Shown: positions 21,645 to 33,387 of the stretch, one piece after another | How the letters are laid out: each line of letters opens with the position of its first letter | Position numbering within the stretch: position 1 is the stretch's first letter | Assembly: GCA_036346395.1 (NCBI GenBank) | Contig: CM070599.1 | Location: 6,253,232-6,317,231, forward strand | Reading direction: 5' to 3' | DNA length: 64,000 nucleotides | From: Hsuehochloa calcarea | Taxonomy: Eukaryota > Streptophyta > Magnoliopsida > Poales > Poaceae | The notes under the pieces: model-generated | Told to the model about the DNA's origin: nothing | The model's database searches: none | Seen by the model: only the letters and a program-made list of their open reading frames with translations | Program-made: the position numbers and the translations under genes

Positions 21645-22365
21645 TGTAGTAGCAAAAATGGGCTATACAGTAAAAGAATGGGGACCCCGGACAATCTTAG
21701 AGGGGCTACGGGGATCCTGGGACGAAGGGACTAGCCAGTGACAAGAACGAGATGATTGTTACTATTCTGGAAAATTCAGGCTGTTTTCTCCCTTTTACAT
21801 GAGGGGGGGTGACCCCCTATTTATAGTCCTCCATGAGAGGGTCTTTACATTACCATTATAACCCTATGACAGTACTATGCGCGTAGGGGCTGCAGGGACA
21901 TCCCCCCTACGCTTAGGCCTTGGTCCATGGTGGGCGCTCCTGGGCCTGGTCTACCCCGCTGATGCACCTGGTCCAGCCGCGCTAGTAGGGTCTTCGGGTC
22001 CACTCCAAAGGTGACCCGGCGGGCCTGCTGCTCCGGGCCTCGCGGGGCCCCGGGGACCCTCCGGGGAGGCTTCGGGTCCACCCCGAAAGTGACCCGACGG
22101 GCCTGCTGCTCTGGGCCTCGTGGGGCCTCAGGGACCCTCCGGGGAGGCTTCGGGTCCACCCAGAAGGTGACCGACGGGCCTGCTGCCCCGTGCCTCGTGG
22201 GGCTCCGAGGACCCCCCCCCCTCTCGGGGAGGCTTCGGTTGCACTCCGAAGTTGGCTCGGAGGCCTGCTACCCCGGGCCTTGCGGAGAGGCTTCAGATCC
22301 ACCCCTAGGGTGACCCGGGGTTCTTCGCCTGGGGTCCATCTCTCAGGGTTTTGACGATTGCTTCG
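21645..22365 (-). repeat. 5' LTR of the Tat-like element with GC-rich tandem repeats
   Basis: Partner of 6699-7227. It contains four to five head-to-tail units of about 78 bp from about 21993 to 22335, each beginning CTTCGGGTCCAC or a variant and holding GGGCCTGCTGC and GGGGACC. The outer end is approximate (common sequence with the left LTR ends at GATTGCTTC, 22355-22363). The following AATAAAGG at 22377 is already flank. Confidence 0.75.
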
Positions 22366-22976
22366 CCTCTGTTTGAATAAAGGATTAATTCCTTACATGC
22401 TATTTATAATTTTGTGAAACCCTTGATTATGTCACTGGCATGTGGGGGTCAAGTTCCACGTCTCAGTGAAATAATGAGTGACATATAAGAAACGATGCAA
22501 ACTTTCAATGGTATATATGAAATTCAGACCAACACAAATCCTCAAATGACACGTGAGTGTGTCGTTATTTGTCAATGTTGGAAAAATTGTTCGAATGTGT
22601 GTATTGAGACTGAATCGATCTCTAAAACAACAGATAAAAGAGAATAGAGGTTACTACAAAGAACTTCTCTTTTAAGCTTAACTGCCCAAGTGGGGGTATG
22701 CAAAACATAATTAATCCTCAGTCCTAACTAAAAGCTGGGACCCAACAAATATTATGCGGACTCATCATTCTAGATTCCTAAGGAGAAAGAAATCGCCAAG
22801 CACAACAATTTAACTTTCGAAAAATGATGGAATTCTTATAGTGATTGAACAGACCGCACAGCAAGGTACACCACAGAAGTTGTTTTAAGCAATGAAAGTG
22901 GCTACAAACCTGTAATAACCACAAGGAAACCAACAAGAACTGGGCAGAGCAATTAAGGGTGAGGAAGGCGGACGCG
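22366..22976. other. Upstream region of the amidase gene
   Basis: AT-rich non-coding DNA of about 600 bp between the Tat-like LTR and the amidase start; it should hold the promoter. I see no convincing TATA box at a normal distance and no recognisable repeat. Confidence 0.5.
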
Positions 22977-25900
22977 ATGGCTCAGCTGCTACTCGTCGCC
23001 ACCGCCGTCCTCGCACTCGTCGTCGACAGCTGCCGCAGCCTCGAGTTCGAAGAGGCCACCGTCGAAGACATCCAGTTCGGCTTCAAGAACGGCAGCCTCA
23101 CCTCCACCGAGCTCGTAAGCTTCTATCTGGACCGGATCAGCCGGCTCAACCCGCTGCTCCACGCCGTCATCGAGGTGAACCCCGACGCGCTCCTGGAGGC
23201 GGCGCGCGCCGACGCGGAGCGGTTGTCTGGCCGATGTGACGGCGCCGGCGGCGGGCTGCATGGGATTCCTGTTCTGCTCAAGGACAACATCGCTACGCGC
23301 GACCGGCTCAGCACGACGGCCGGGTCCTTCGCTCTGCTGGGGTCGGTGGTGCGGCGGGACGCCGGGGTGGTGCGCCGGCTGCGGGCGGCAGGCGCCGTGG
23401 TGCTCGGCAAGGCCAACCTCGAGGAGTGGGCCAACTTCCGCTCGGCGGCCGGCAGCCGTGGGTGGAGCGCGCGCGGCGGCCAGGCCCGGGTAGGTGATCT
23501 GCAGCAACCGCAGTGATTTATCCATGAATCAGACGGCTGGGATCGAGCCGGGAGTTTTGTCGTAACATCGAATGCTCAATATAAACCGTTGATTCCCTGA
23601 TCTAACAACTACCGAAATACCGTCGTCATGGAACAAGCTGTCTGCACCTCACGCAGATTAGCGTTCTTATGCTCTGACTGCGTATGCAGAATCCTTATGT
23701 GCTCTCGGGCTACATGTGTGGGTCGAGCACCGGCTCGGCGATCGCGGCGGCGGCGAACATGGCAGCGGTGACGCTCGGAACGGACACCCACGGCTCCATA
23801 ATCTGCCCGTCGTCGATCAACTCGGTGGTCGGGATTAGGCCTACGCTTGGGCTGACGAGCCGGGCCGGCGTCATCCCTGTCTCCCCTAGGCAGGACACCG
23901 TCGGGTAATCAAGGAAGGAAAAAACACCATCAGAATCCTTTATTTGCCATGGAATTGCTTAGCTAACCAAGGCTTGTAATTTGAAGCGCAGACCGATATG
24001 CCGCACGGTGGCAGATGCCGTCCAGGTGCTGGATGCCATTGTCGGTTATGATGCTCTTGACGCTGCAGCAACAGGAGCAGCGGTCAAGTACATCCCTGCT
24101 GGTGGATACATGCAGTTCTTGAGGGTTGATGGGTTGAGGGGAAAGAGAATTGGCATCCCCAATGGCTTCTCTGCTTTCCTGAGGGGAACACTGCAGCACA
24201 AGGTGTTCCAGGAGCATCTCAACACAATGAGGTAGCATCTAATTTTCTAATGTTGTTAATTACTGCTGCAATGTAGGAACATCTGTATTATACCCCCCCC
24301 CCCTCCTCTTTTGTACTCGTCGATTTACAGTACGTACAGTCAACTTTAAAACTTTGACCGCATATATATATATATATATATACTTGTCGCATGAAAATTA
24401 TAATAGAAGATTTAACATGAGAAGTACTTCTATTCCATTGTATTTTTAATATTTTTTTAACATATAATTAGAAAAAAGTAATGGTCCAAGAGGTATGTTA
24501 GAGACTGTGTTTTAAGAGCGTGTGGTTTAAAGCTCTTAGAGAATAGGGAAACAAATACTAGTAATTTTTTTTAAAAAAACCTTAGCCTTGTGGAGCCTAA
24601 TAAGGACTAAAGTAGAACAAATGAATGCTATATAGATTATATTTAAACTAAAATGGCAAGAAATAATCCTCAATATTTCAAATAACCTCATTCAATTTGA
24701 GTTGTAAAATTTGAGATGTAAAAGTTTTTTTTTTATATGCGCATGCTAATTTTATTGTTCATTTAACACAGGGTTACAATCATGCAAAACATGAGAACAG
24801 AGAAAAAATGGAGCCCCATGTACCCATATAATTCCTTGATTGCTCGACCACACCTGCCCACGCGGCATTTGCTGATCTTTTTACAGCTTGTAAGTTGAAC
24901 TCAGATAACGCTTCTGAAGCTTCAACGATATCAGATTAGAGTACTAACCAGTAACCAGTATACTAGATCACACCATGCAGTTGTGCAAGCCAGTCGATCT
25001 AATTATTACAAAGAGTATGATCAATTATGCTGAAAAAACAGAGAATATGATCAATTACCCCGGCCCAGCTCTACGTTTGTGCGGACCTCATAGTCACAAA
25101 GGGCCTCGTTGCCGGCCACCTTCATTCCATCCAATATATGCGCACTTATATTCAGTAGGTAGCATATTGCCATCGAAACATGATGCTTGGTGGTTGCTGC
25201 TTTAATTTTGATTGCCACCCGAAAGAAAGAGGCTTCCACTATACTGTTATCTCAATACATGCTCTATTGCTGCAACTGTTGGATATTAAATTTTCTGAGG
25301 ATAACATCTCTACATATTTTTTTTTTGTTGACAAGATTAGATGCATGGTGCAAAAAAACTTTATCAGAGTAGTGGGCCACAGAAAGTGCAGACCAAATGA
25401 TCAATTAGGCTTGTTTAGGATGTGGTTAGGGTACATAATAATTCCTTGTTAAGAACTCTTTTGCTCGAACCATTTAAATCTGAACTAACACTTATACGTG
25501 CTATTTTTTTTTTCCAGGAAACATGGAGCGATCTTGATCGAGAACATTGACATAGCAAATCTGAGCGACATGATGGACGTTGCCAACAACGGGGAGCAGA
25601 TTGCATTACCAGCAGAGTTCAAGATAAGCATAAACGCCTACTTGTCGGACTTAGCTTATTCCCCAGTCCGATCCCTCTCTGAGATAATAGCATTCAACAA
25701 CGCACATCCAATCGAGGTCAGTTAATTCCAACCTAAACATTCCATCTATTGTTAGTTTTTGCAGAAGAAAGTTGTACTGTTTTCAAGATTGCAAAATTCA
25801 CACATAATTTTTTGACAACTTGTATGTAATTATCAGAAATCTGTAAATTAATTCTGAAAAATATGGAGCATCCATGTGTTGTAGGAGAAGATGAAAGAGT

Positions 25901-26241
25901 ACGGGCAGGATAGGTTTTTGGTGGCTGAAAACACTACCGGCATTGGGCCCCAAGAAAGAGCGGCAATCCGGCAGCTGAACGAGCTGTCGGTTAATGGACT
26001 GGAGAAGCTGATGAAGGAACAGCAACTTGACGCAATTGTGACGCCGGATGCCGGCGCCATCGGAATTATTTCGATCGGCGGGCTCCCCGGCATCGCTATG
26101 CCGGCAGGGTACGACGAGGACGGAACTCCATTTGGTATATCCTTCGGTGGGATCAAGGGTTATGAGCCGAGGCTGATCGAGATTGCTTATGCTTTTGAGC
26201 ATGCTACCGAAGTGAGAAGGCCTCCTACTTACAAGCCGTAG
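22977..26241 (+). CDS. Amidase-signature hydrolase (plant probable amidase, At4g34880-like), five exons
   Basis: Exons 22977-23489, 23690-23904, 23992-24231, 25518-25716 and 25885-26241, all with GT-AG borders and matching phases, give about 507 residues, the normal length for the family. I chose the ATG at 22977 (MAQLLLVATAVLALVVD) because it starts a clear signal peptide of about 21 residues; an in-frame ATG lies at 22959. The amidase triad is visible: Lys102 in PVLLKDNIA, Ser183 in CGSSTGSA and the nucleophile Ser207 in HGSIICPSS, with the Ser-Ser spacing of 24 as in fatty acid amide hydrolase. Other family blocks: GLTSRAGVIPVSPRQDTVGP, DAIVGYDALD, LDAIVTPDAGA and FGGIKGYEPRL. It is likely a secreted or vacuolar amide hydrolase; the substrate cannot be read from sequence. 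His205 replaces the usual acidic or Gly residue before the nucleophile loop. No frameshift or stop was found, so it looks functional. Confidence 0.9.
24232..25517. other. Long intron 3 of the amidase gene
   Basis: AT-rich 1.3-kb intron. It holds a C-run (about 24293-24303), an (AT)n microsatellite at 24362-24382 and A/T runs, but no exon or element that I can name. Confidence 0.7.
24362..24382. repeat. (AT)n microsatellite
   Basis: About ten AT units in amidase intron 3. Confidence 0.9.
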
Positions 26242-26922
26242 AGAGAGGAATGTCAAATGGTCTCCTACATGAAGCAGCAAAAAAATGGTAAATAACAAAT
26301 GCTCGAATGGAAATTGGTATGTTGTACAGAACAAACTGCAGCTAGCGGCTGGCTGCAATAACATGGAGTAGGATATATATTCCTGACAAAATCAGTGGTA
26401 TTTTCAGGACAATTCCGTGCAGTTAGATGATTTTCAGAAAATATTCATGTTTTAGTTTTGTGATGAAATTTCGAAAACTTAGCTATGCTATGTTTAAAAT
26501 TAGGCTACTCTTATATTCCGGTTTCATGTCAGCAATTCATGTTTCATCAGTGGCATCTTTTCTCTCTTTTTTGCGAGGTTATTTTTTTTGAACAAGGAAC
26601 TTCCCAGCTTATATTGAAAGCTAATAACAGTTCTTACAAAGTGCATAGTATACAGATGCTGGGGATACCAGCTTACTAAATGACATATAACACCTATCAG
26701 TGAAACTGAGGCAAAGCAGAAACTACATCTAAGTCATCCAACACGCAAAAGTTCTTCATCCAGTCTTCGGCGAGTTTAGAAGAAGTCCATTTTCCCTTGA
26801 TCACCCCTTTTGGTTAGGACGCGCCAGCGGTGCAAACAAGACACAAATTTGAACATAACTTCAATTGGTTGTTTAGGAAATATCTTCTCAATCGCCATTT
26901 TGTTCCAGATTTTCGAGAGTGT

Positions 26923-28078
26923 TCAAGCTATGGCTGCAAAACTAAACAAGCAAACATGATAGTTATTAGCGCCCCTCCCCTCCAGCCATTTAAGTTGGAA
27001 ATCATTTAAAGACCTAGGTATCCTCTCCCAAAGTAAGATATCTTTCACACACAGCCAAACAAATCTCGTTAGGATACAATCAAACAAGACATGATCAACA
27101 CTTTCCTCAACCCCACACAGCATGCAAAAGATATCTCCTTTCCAACCCCTTTTTTCAACTGATCTATTGTCTGAATTCTATTCTGGTAGGCCTGCCAAAT
27201 AAATATTTTGACCTTAAGGGGGATTCTACTTTCCCACAATCTTTGCATTTTTCTATAAGTAACTCCACCAAAAGCCATATGTCTGTAAAGAGATTTCGTT
27301 GAAAAAAGACTAATTTTTTCCAAACACCACATCACTTTATATTGTTCATCAGTAAGGTCAACATCAATCAAGGAATCTTTTAGGAGATTCCATTATTCAC
27401 CTTCCTCTCCAAAACTTCTCATGAATCTAATATCCCAAACCCTTTCTGTCCAACATTCAGCAATGTTACTATTAGGATTATGACAAATTTTGTAAAGCTT
27501 GGCATACTTAATTTTCAAAGGGCAATCTCCAAGCCAAGCATCATTCCAAAGAGAAGTTTTAACACCATCCCCCTACCCGAAAGATAGCCCCCCTCTTGAA
27601 AGATATTTCACTTTCTGCAGGCTTCTCCAGAATTGAGACCCTCTTATAGTGTAAGAATCTCTAACATCACTTCTAGGGAAATATTTTGCTTTTAAAATTC
27701 TAAACCAGAGTTCCCCTCTAGCCAAAGCAATTTTCCAGAACCATTTTCTTATCAAGCAATCATTCATTAATCTTGTATTAATCACCCCGAGCCCGCCATA
27801 GTCCTTAGGCCTACAAACTGCCTCCCACTTCATGATATGATATGATACTTGCACCTCCTCCAAAAGAATCTAGATCCGATAGTATCCATATTTTTGTGAG
27901 TATCCTCAGTCGCACTTTAAAACCCCATTGTATTGATGGGTTGACTACTGAGACTGTTGTTAACTATCACCAATCTACCCCCTGAGGAAAGAAGATTATT
28001 CCTCCAATTGTCCAATCTTTTGCCTAGCGTGTCGATAATGTTATCCGCAGTTTTCCTACCAATAAATCTATGATGAAG
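26923..28078 (-). pseudogene. LINE reverse transcriptase C-terminal part and zf-RVT domain
   Basis: Minus-strand blocks in order: FIGRKTADNIIDTLGKRLDN then NNLLSSGGRLVIVNS (28078-27950), WEAVCRPKDYGGLGVINTRL and LIRKWFWKIALARGELWF (27840-27700), WESRIPLKVKIFIWQAYQNR (about 27240-27170), and CGVEESVDHVLFDC (27117-27076), the zinc-binding reverse-transcriptase end of plant LINEs. Stops and frame shifts separate the blocks. Confidence 0.85.
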
Positions 28079-28310
28079 ACTATCACAAACGGTTATTAAC
28101 TCAGAATCGTCTGTGATAGTTGACTATCACAGATGGTTTGTAGATGAAACTATCTATGATATCTTATGTATCACATACGGTTTATCCTAAGGAACCGTTT
28201 GTGATGATCTCTTCTATATAAAATCTTCAACTAGTGGCTGCTTGTGCCTTTAAAACTGGTTATATATATATATAGTTCGTAGTCTCTTGTTAGCTAGCTC
28301 CAGGCCTGAA

Positions 28311-28918
28311 TTCAGCTAGCTAGCTCGCTCCTTGGGCGTTCATCCTAAACGTGCAAATAAACAACAGCCTACTTCATCGAACTTGATACATTGGAGTGTG
28401 TGATTTGCTTCATATCAATCCTCCAAATGCTTATAGAATCCTCCTAAACCATGACCTCAGAAGTAATAGTAGTAAAACTGAACTTGACGTTATTAATTAT
28501 AAGCATGCAATTATCTTTAAGCCCAACAAGAACACCAAGCAACTTTCTGAACATAGCGACGTCCAATTACCTATTGACGACATCCAGGTAATGTATATCA
28601 AGGAATGTGTATTCGGGAATCATTATATCCTGTATTACTTGGATGTCGTTGATAGGTAATTGTACGTCGCTATGTTCAGAAAGTTGCTTGGTGTTCTTGT
28701 TGGGTTTAAAGACAATTACATGCTTGTAATTAATAACTTCAAGTTCAGTTCTACTGCTATTACTTCTGAGGCTGTGGTTTAGGACGATTCTACAAAGCAC
28801 TTGGAGGATTGGCATGAAGCAAATCACACACTCCAATGTGTCAGGTTCAATGAAGTAAGTTGTGGTTTCTCCTACACGTTTAGGATGAACGTCCAAGGAG
28901 CGAGCTACCTAGCTGAAG
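28311..28918. repeat. Long inverted repeat (hairpin) with arms of about 285 bp
   Basis: Left arm about 28311-28593 and right arm about 28633-28918 are reverse complements with scattered mismatches and small indels; the loop is about 40 bases. Examples: AGCGACGTCCAATTACCTAT in the left arm pairs with ATAGGTAATTGTACGTCGCT in the right arm, and the outer CTAGCTCGCTCCTTGG pairs with CCAAGGAGCGAGCTAC. A transcript would fold into a near-perfect double-stranded RNA. The right arm read on the minus strand is open for 109 residues (28896-28567) and includes EPDTLECVICFMPI, weakly like the start of a SINA-type RING. Confidence 0.85.
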
Positions 28919-29067
28919 AGATTTTATGGAGAAGAGATCAGGAATGGAGTGGTAGGACGTACCTGGGATGCAAGGGAGGAGAACTTGACCGACATGAACA
29001 CGGTTACATAGACAAAGATGAAACGAATGATGAGAGGCAAGTGAAGAGGTGTTGTAGTGGTTTTTGA

Positions 29068-29937
29068 CTCATTTGGTCTTGTTTTGGAATGGAATATCAA
29101 ATTTTACCTTCTGTGATATTATTTTATATTGAAAAATTAATTATGAATAAAACATATTTCTAGCACCAATTAAATGACATAATTGACATATAAGCATACG
29201 AATCCTTCAAGTCATTTAAAATGAATAATATACTCAACACACACAATATGTGCACAATAAAAATCAGCATAAAGCTAATATTTACAAGATTGATTATTAC
29301 TCTCAGAAGGCTAGTTGTGCAAGATTAAAACTTGGCCATCACAACACTCATGCCAAATGTAATCACAAATTGAATATGACACTTTATAGATTAGGCCTTG
29401 AGCTCAAAATAAAACTTGCTAATCTATTTAGACTAGTTCAAGCAAATCATCTAAAATTAACTTTGGTTTACACATGAACAAAATCTATCAAGATACTATC
29501 AACTGTGATGTAGATCAGTGATTATAAATAATCACATAAAAACAGACTAAAAGACTGAAACTTCTACAGGACAACAAGTATATCATAATGTATAAATTGC
29601 ATGCTCGAAATAATAAATAATGGCAGGTAATCTAACAGCTCAAGGCACAATCTATACACAATATCACATCCAATTACATTTATGATATCAATTCATCATA
29701 GAGCAATTCACTGAGCTCACAAAAAATCACTTTGCAATATCTCCCAGTGCTATGCACATACAGATCACACAGATTGAATACATCCAATAGCACAACACAT
29801 AAGTAAGGTGATATGAAAAATGGGATGGCCGGGGGATTGCCGGCTTACCTTGGTGGTGCTTGGGAGGCGCTCGGGGGAGGAGGCGCGCCGGGCTCGAGGA
29901 GGAGGCGACGTCGAGGATGGTGGCAACGGGCTCGGGG
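29068..29937. other. AT-rich interior of the CACTA-like element
   Basis: No coding potential recognised. The last about 110 bases (29825-29937) turn GC-rich with CTCGGGGAGGAGG-like units that continue beyond the solo LTR at 39942-40090. Confidence 0.6.
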
Positions 29938-31454
29938 AGGGGTGTAATATCCCAATTTTTTGGGCTTTTTGAAAAAATTTAAAATAAAAATAACAAATTA
30001 ATTTTACTAAATTGTTAAAGCTTAATTTGGAAATTTCATAAATTAAAAATAATTTCATGTGAATAAATCAAACTTCAATTAAAATCAAAATTGATTTATT
30101 GGATTTTGTAGACTTTCTTGGATTTTCTTTCTTTTCTTTCTCTCTCTCCTGTTTTTCTTCCTCCCATGCTGTCTACTTCCTGAGGGAACCTTGCCCATCC
30201 CCTGGCGCCCCGTCTCCTCCCCTCACCTGCCGTTGACTTTGCCGCCCCTGTCCTTGACCTGGCTTCCCCTCTCCCACGCCACCTCCATCTATCGCCCATC
30301 TCCTGGCCGCCCATGCCTTGGCTCAACCACTCCCTCCCCATGCCTCTACACCGGCCACCCCTTGCCCATCCCCTTTGACTCGACCGCCCGTCCCCGCCCC
30401 ATCTCCTCCCCCACCGGCTCCCCATGCCCTGCTGCTGCTCCATCCGAGCACCTCACCTGCCACCAGCTCCCAGTGCTTCTCCCAACTGCCCCTGTTTCCT
30501 TACCCCCCTCTGTTCTTTCTCCTTCCCACCTGCTCCTGTCTCGTCCCCGTCGTGTCGCCCATGTCTCGGCCGAACCACCCCACGCCCTTGTCGTTGGGCT
30601 TTGCCCCTATGCTGTAACATCCTGTCTATGTGGAAGCCAGGATGTTACCTAAAAGGGCTAACATTCTACAACAATACAGAATAATTTCAACCATAACATG
30701 AAGAAAGATAAATATTAATCATCGACATCAATGATTAAACCATCACCCAAGCATCCAATCATGAAAGACAACAAGCTATAAGAAAATCAATCCTATGGCC
30801 GTCTCTAATTTCTCAATGAAAGCAATTCACTTATCAATTGAGTATAAGTCAATCTAAGGGGTCCTCACTTTAGCAACTAAGTTCAAGCAGTCCACCCATA
30901 CTAAACTCATTTAGATAACGAACAACTATCACGAAAGTGTCATTGTCCCAATTCAAACATCGTAATGGAATTACATGAACTTAGAACGAAGGATTTAAGC
31001 CCTAAAAGGATCATCCATGAATGCAGTCAAAATCATCCACCACGAAGGATGGTCACAAAATCATCCACCACGAAGGGTGGTCACAAAATCATCCACCTAA
31101 AGGAAACATCAATTCTGAGAATTTCAGATAATTGAACTAGGTCATTCGTTGTGGTTATAAATGTGTGAAGTGCACCATGACTACCCCTCCCCATACATGC
31201 CGCTGCGTACCTAGAAAGCACAACACAACAAGAGTGAGTCTACGACTCAGCAAAGAGCAATAGTAAGTAAACATAGCCTCATATGTGGACAAGGAAAATC
31301 AACAATCTCACCATGAACAACATCAACATAAGCCAAATAGACCAATCCACATCTTATACAGAAATGCAATGATATGTCATGAATGCATATTCTTCACTTC
31401 TTAGCAATTACCGGTAATGCCGAGTAGTGTATCCGTCGATACATACTCTAGGCC

Positions 31455-31578
31455 TGTGCCCTATAGGCACAGGGATCCAAAGCCCACACTCCACGAGTGT
31501 GGGGACCAGGCCCGTCTAATGCATGACGGGGATCCAAAGAAAAACATTCTCAAGGCCTGTGCCCTTAAGGCACAGGGA
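31455..31578. repeat. Array of four short hairpins in the nested LTR
   Basis: Four stem-loops in 124 bases: CCTGTGCC/GGCACAGG (31455-31475), CCCACACTC/GAGTGTGGG (31485-31505), CCCGTC/GACGGG (31513-31532) and CCTGTGCC/GGCACAGG again (31558-31578). Three of the four are followed directly by GATCCAA, the second by GACCAG. The first and fourth stems are identical. Confidence 0.8.
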
Positions 31579-31917
31579 TCCAATGCTATGATGCAGAATG
31601 TAAAGCATGCTATCAACTCATCATGAAAAGTGATGCTCATCAACAATATCAAACTCAAAGCATCATCATTAACCATGGCACTCATCAATTAGGAAACAAA
31701 GCAACACATCATTACTATCTGCACTTGCCTTCACCGTGAAACGGAAGAAAAGAGGCGGAACGAGCTAGCACCGGCGTTCACCACCACCTGGTAACCAAGA
31801 ATGACACAAAACATCAATCAACCATGCATAGAAAGTCCTTAATCGCAGCACTCTACAACGTTTTCCCATAACTCGATCGACTCAACTAGACTACAAGCTA
31901 AGCAGAAATCTAGTTTG

Positions 31918-32600
31918 GGACAGCAGTAAAGAAACAAGCACAACTTTTGTTCTACAGATCCAAACAAAGTGTTCTTTACCAATATGGAAAGATAAGAAGG
32001 TAGTCTACAATATTCGTTTAGGTGGACAGCCCTGTATCGGCTCTTAACAAATTGAAATCTAACCATCAAAACTTCTGCTACGCATTGACAGATTCCTGGA
32101 CAGCAGTAAAGAAACAAGCATAACTTTTGTTCTACAGGTCCAAATAAAGTTTTCTTTACCAAGCTGGAAAGATAAGAAGGTAGGCTGCAATATTTGTTCA
32201 GGTGGACAGCCCTGAATCTGCTCTTAACCAATTCAAATCTAACCATCAAAACTTCTGCTACACATTGACAGATTCCTGGACAGCAGTAAAGAAACAAGCA
32301 TAACTTTTGTTCTACAGGTCCAAATAAAGTTTTCTTTACCAAGCTGGAAAGATAAGAAGGTAGGCTGCAATATTTGTTCAGGTGGACAGCCCTGAATATG
32401 CTCTTAACCAATTGAAATCTAACCATCAAAACTTCTGCTACGCATTGACAGATTCCTGGACAGCAGTAACGAAAAGGACCATAACTTTTAAACCGTAAAT
32501 CGGATTTGAGTGAACTTTGCGTCTATGGAAAGATAAGAACGGATCCCACATAACTCTAGAAGGTGGGATCCCCAGATTCGGACTCTAGGTGCCAGAAACC
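31918..32600. repeat. 180-bp tandem repeat, three full copies plus a diverged fourth
   Basis: The start CAGCAGTAA recurs at 31921, 32101, 32281 and 32461, exactly 180 bases apart. Copies 2 and 3 are almost identical; copy 1 differs more; copy 4 diverges after the first part. Because 180 is a multiple of three, the minus strand has a 60-residue periodic open frame (32429-31839), which I take as a by-product rather than a gene. Confidence 0.9.
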
Positions 32601-33387
32601 AGTCGCACAAAATCTGGACAGAAACTGCCCAGTTCTCAGCAGAGAGGGAATCACTCAAGACCCTTGAATACCTGTAGATCCTTCTTCTCCTCCTTCCCCC
32701 CCTCTTCTCCCTTCCCCCTTCCTCCCCTAATGGCCGGCCAGCTGCAGGAAAACACCAATAGGGCAGCAATGGAGGGCTTCTCCTTGAGGGAGGGAGTTGG
32801 AGGCACCCATGGGGATGGAGAATAGGAGGGCTGCAGCCAAGACTGAGGGGAACCAGGATTTCGGCCAGGGTACAAGGAGCTGGCTGCTAGGGATAGGGAA
32901 TGGGAAAAAAGGTGGTTTGGGGCTAGGGTTTGAGGGGAGGGGTGTGGGGGCTTGGGCTGCAGCCAACTAGGGCGCCTCCCCCCCTCAATTAGCCCAATGG
33001 GCCGGCCACAAGGCTGCCTAAGCCTGGCCTGGAGGCCCATGTTCCAAGGATCTCCCCCTAAAGCTTAAATTTTCGATTAACTTCCCTCTCCCGAATAATA
33101 CACTTTCTAATTGGAATTTGGGTTATTACATATGCCTCCCCCTCTCCTATAAAGAGGAGCACCAGGACCCCATCTTTTCCCCTCTTACTTTCCCCCAACT
33201 CCCCCCTCTGTCTCACCCCCTCCTCGCCGCTATTTGAGCTTCGCCACCGCCGGTTGGAACTCACGCCTCCGCCTCTAGCGCTGCCGTTGAAGCCCCTCCG
33301 CTATCGTGGTCGCCTTTGTTGGCTTCACAATCCCGCGTTCGACCCCGAGCGCACCTCCTCACCCCCAAAGAGTCGCCAGAGCTCTAG

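Larger units (their letters stand above)
6699..22365 (-). mobile_element. Ty3/gypsy retrotransposon, Tat-like lineage, minus strand, interrupted by nested elements
   Basis: Homologous LTRs flank the unit (left 6699 to about 7227, right 21645 to about 22365). A primer-binding site lies inside the right LTR, so the element reads right to left: gag, protease, reverse transcriptase, RNase H and the start of a second (archaeal-type) RNase H, all on the minus strand. Between pol and the 3' LTR there is a plus-strand (antisense) ORF with gypsy-type transposon domains. That layout and the extra RNase H are typical of Tat/Retand-like elements. No integrase is visible, so the element is defective by internal deletion. 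A gag-only LTR element sits at 8247-15308. I could not fix the outer right end or its TSD exactly. Confidence 0.8.
30613..33130 (-). mobile_element. Nested solo LTR with internal 180-bp tandem repeats
   Basis: Starts TGTAACATCCTGTC and ends GGGTTATTACA; flanks TATGC at 30608-30612 and 33131-33135 are a perfect target duplication. Read on the minus strand it starts TGTAATAACCC, close to the start of the host LTR at 29943 (TGTAATATCCC), so the two are related and inserted in opposite orientation. The right end of this + strand copy is therefore the LTR 5' end. Confidence 0.8.

Noticed and set aside
28567..28896. 109-residue minus-strand frame in the hairpin as a protein gene
   Set aside because: Only a short stretch (LECVICF) resembles a SINA-type RING, the rest of the Cys/His ligands are absent, and the hairpin structure explains the locus better.
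31839..32429. 196-residue periodic frame on the minus strand
   Set aside because: It is produced by the 180-bp tandem repeat, whose length is a multiple of three; the sequence has no domain and lies in an LTR.
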